Shown piece after piece: positions 62,736-64,000 of a stretch of 64,000 nt of DNA (position 1 is the stretch's first letter; each line of letters starts with the position of its first letter). The translations under genes and the position numbers were made by a program. The DNA comes from Acanthornis magna (lineage: Eukaryota > Chordata > Aves > Passeriformes > Acanthizidae). The notes beneath the pieces are model-generated. The model was not told the DNA's origin. It saw nothing but the letters and a program-made list of their open reading frames with translations, and searched no databases. The DNA is taken from NCBI GenBank assembly GCA_036785705.1, contig JAWUZG010000029.1:11361501-11425500 (forward strand), written 5' to 3'.

Positions 62736-64000
62736 TCCCAGGCCCACCCTGGGGCTCCCTGGTGCACACATGCAGGAAAGAGCTGATGGAAGGGGTTTAG
62801 CATGATCTGTGCTAACTAACACCTGTGGGTTAACTTGGGCCATGCCCAGCTTTGGAGGTGTCTCTGGAGCAGCTGGAGGGGGCCCAAGAGCAGAGCTAGC
62901 AAAGGGAACTCAGACAGGTAGAGTTTAATTCCCTGTTCACCTTGAAACCCAACACCACGCGGTTATGAGGGTCTCTGTACTGCATGACAACTGGTACAAA
63001 TGAGCTATTAAAAAAATTCATTTCAGCTACAACTCACCACATACTCCCTGAATGTATCACTGCCTCACAGAAAAATAGGTGTTTATTCAATGTTACTCAT
63101 GTTGGGATCCAAGTAAGGGAGAAGTAGAATAATATACACTGAGGAAGCTAAGATATTTCACTTTTGGAAGTGCAAAAACTAAATTTCATTAGTTCTTCCC
63201 AAACCCCCTGCCACCCAAAAATGAAGCTCAGAGAGACAATGTATTTGTTCCTATGATCTACAATAGTTTAACCTCCAGCCTTATTGAATCAGACCTCTCA
63301 TGGTTATAGTGTCTAAAGGTAAATGACACCACCTCTGTGACACAATTTCTTCTTTTTCACAAGTGGGAAGCATTAATACAAAAATAAATTTCAAAACAGG
63401 TGCTCTTTAGGCAAAAGAGCAAAACATTAACTAAAAAATTACTAATATAACAACAATGTTATTGAGGGCAATCCAGGCAGAATGTAATGGAAGAAGGGTG
63501 TGGTTACAATTTGACTTTCAGCACAAGATAGGTAAAACTAAGTCCTACAAAATAACTCATCAGATAAGAAACAAGAAATGTTTTCTTCAGTAAAGTAGGA
63601 ATTTTAAATAATATTCAAGAGTAACTCTGCCTAATAATGGTGGATCTCACAGCAAAAACTAGTAAGGTGATGGTATTTGCTTTCCACAAAACATTTGAAG
63701 GTGTACCTATTGAAATTACCCTGCAGAAATTTTAAAAATAAAGGAAAGCACTTTTTCATACAAATAGTTAAATTCTGAGACTTATTGCCCGAGAAGGCTG
63801 TGAAGGCCAAGAGCATAAAAAGAGATTCAAAGAAGAATTAGGCAAACCTGTAGAGGATAAATCCATCCTCCAGTGTGTATTTGAGAAAACGTGGTTCTTA
63901 TATGACAAATGTTTTTAAGTTGGAAAAACATGACAGAAAAAGGATTCCACTCTATTTGTCCAACAAGCTTGTAGGAAAATAACTAACCGAGTGTTGTCTC
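62736..64000. other. Intergenic region without recognised gene
   Basis: AT-rich DNA runs to the window end. I see no gene, RNA or clear repeat in it. Confidence 0.5.

Noticed and set aside
1..64000. CRISPR arrays, operons, bacterial promoters or prophage
   Set aside because: No regularly spaced repeats or dense coding; the spliced TBX20 and CR1 copies show this is vertebrate nuclear DNA.

Overview
The window is vertebrate nuclear DNA, most likely from a bird. It holds one complete protein-coding gene, a full eight-exon TBX20 (T-box heart transcription factor), on the minus strand from 37626 (start codon) down to 3738 (stop codon). The avian assignment rests on CR1 LINE copies with typical avian 3' ends, low overall repeat content, and a TBX20 N-terminus of the avian kind as I recall it. 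The species cannot be fixed from the sequence.

Layout. 1-3737 is the 3' flank and probable 3' UTR of TBX20. Between 3738 and 37626 lie eight coding exons (127, 235, 165, 109, 159, 77, 110 and 341 nt) separated by seven introns of 2.1, 1.3, 5.2, 5.2, 3.4, 11.1 and 4.2 kb. All introns have GT/AG ends, and the reading frame closes exactly over the joins: 1323 nt, 440 codons plus stop. A CpG-rich promoter region with a 140-bp compound purine microsatellite lies just upstream (37.3-38.25 kb). Further CpG-rich blocks continue at 39.15-42.4 kb. From about 43 to 64 kb I see no gene, only AT-rich intergenic DNA with one long broken CR1 copy, one CR1 fragment, an ancient palindromic-type repeat and simple repeats.

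How it works together. TBX20 encodes a nuclear DNA-binding factor with an N-terminal eh1-type Groucho/TLE motif, a central T-box split over exons 2-6, and a Ser/Pro/Tyr-rich C-terminal tail in exons 7-8. The CpG-rich 5' region, the large and nearly repeat-free intron 6, and several motif clusters (GATA, NKX, T-box, TEAD and CArG-like) fit a developmental regulator in a gene-poor neighbourhood.

I found no convincing new gene, RNA gene, CRISPR array or undescribed system. The most interesting leads are candidate cis-regulatory elements, including one in intron 4 with two T-box half-sites that could serve autoregulation. All are inferences that need cross-species alignment and chromatin data.
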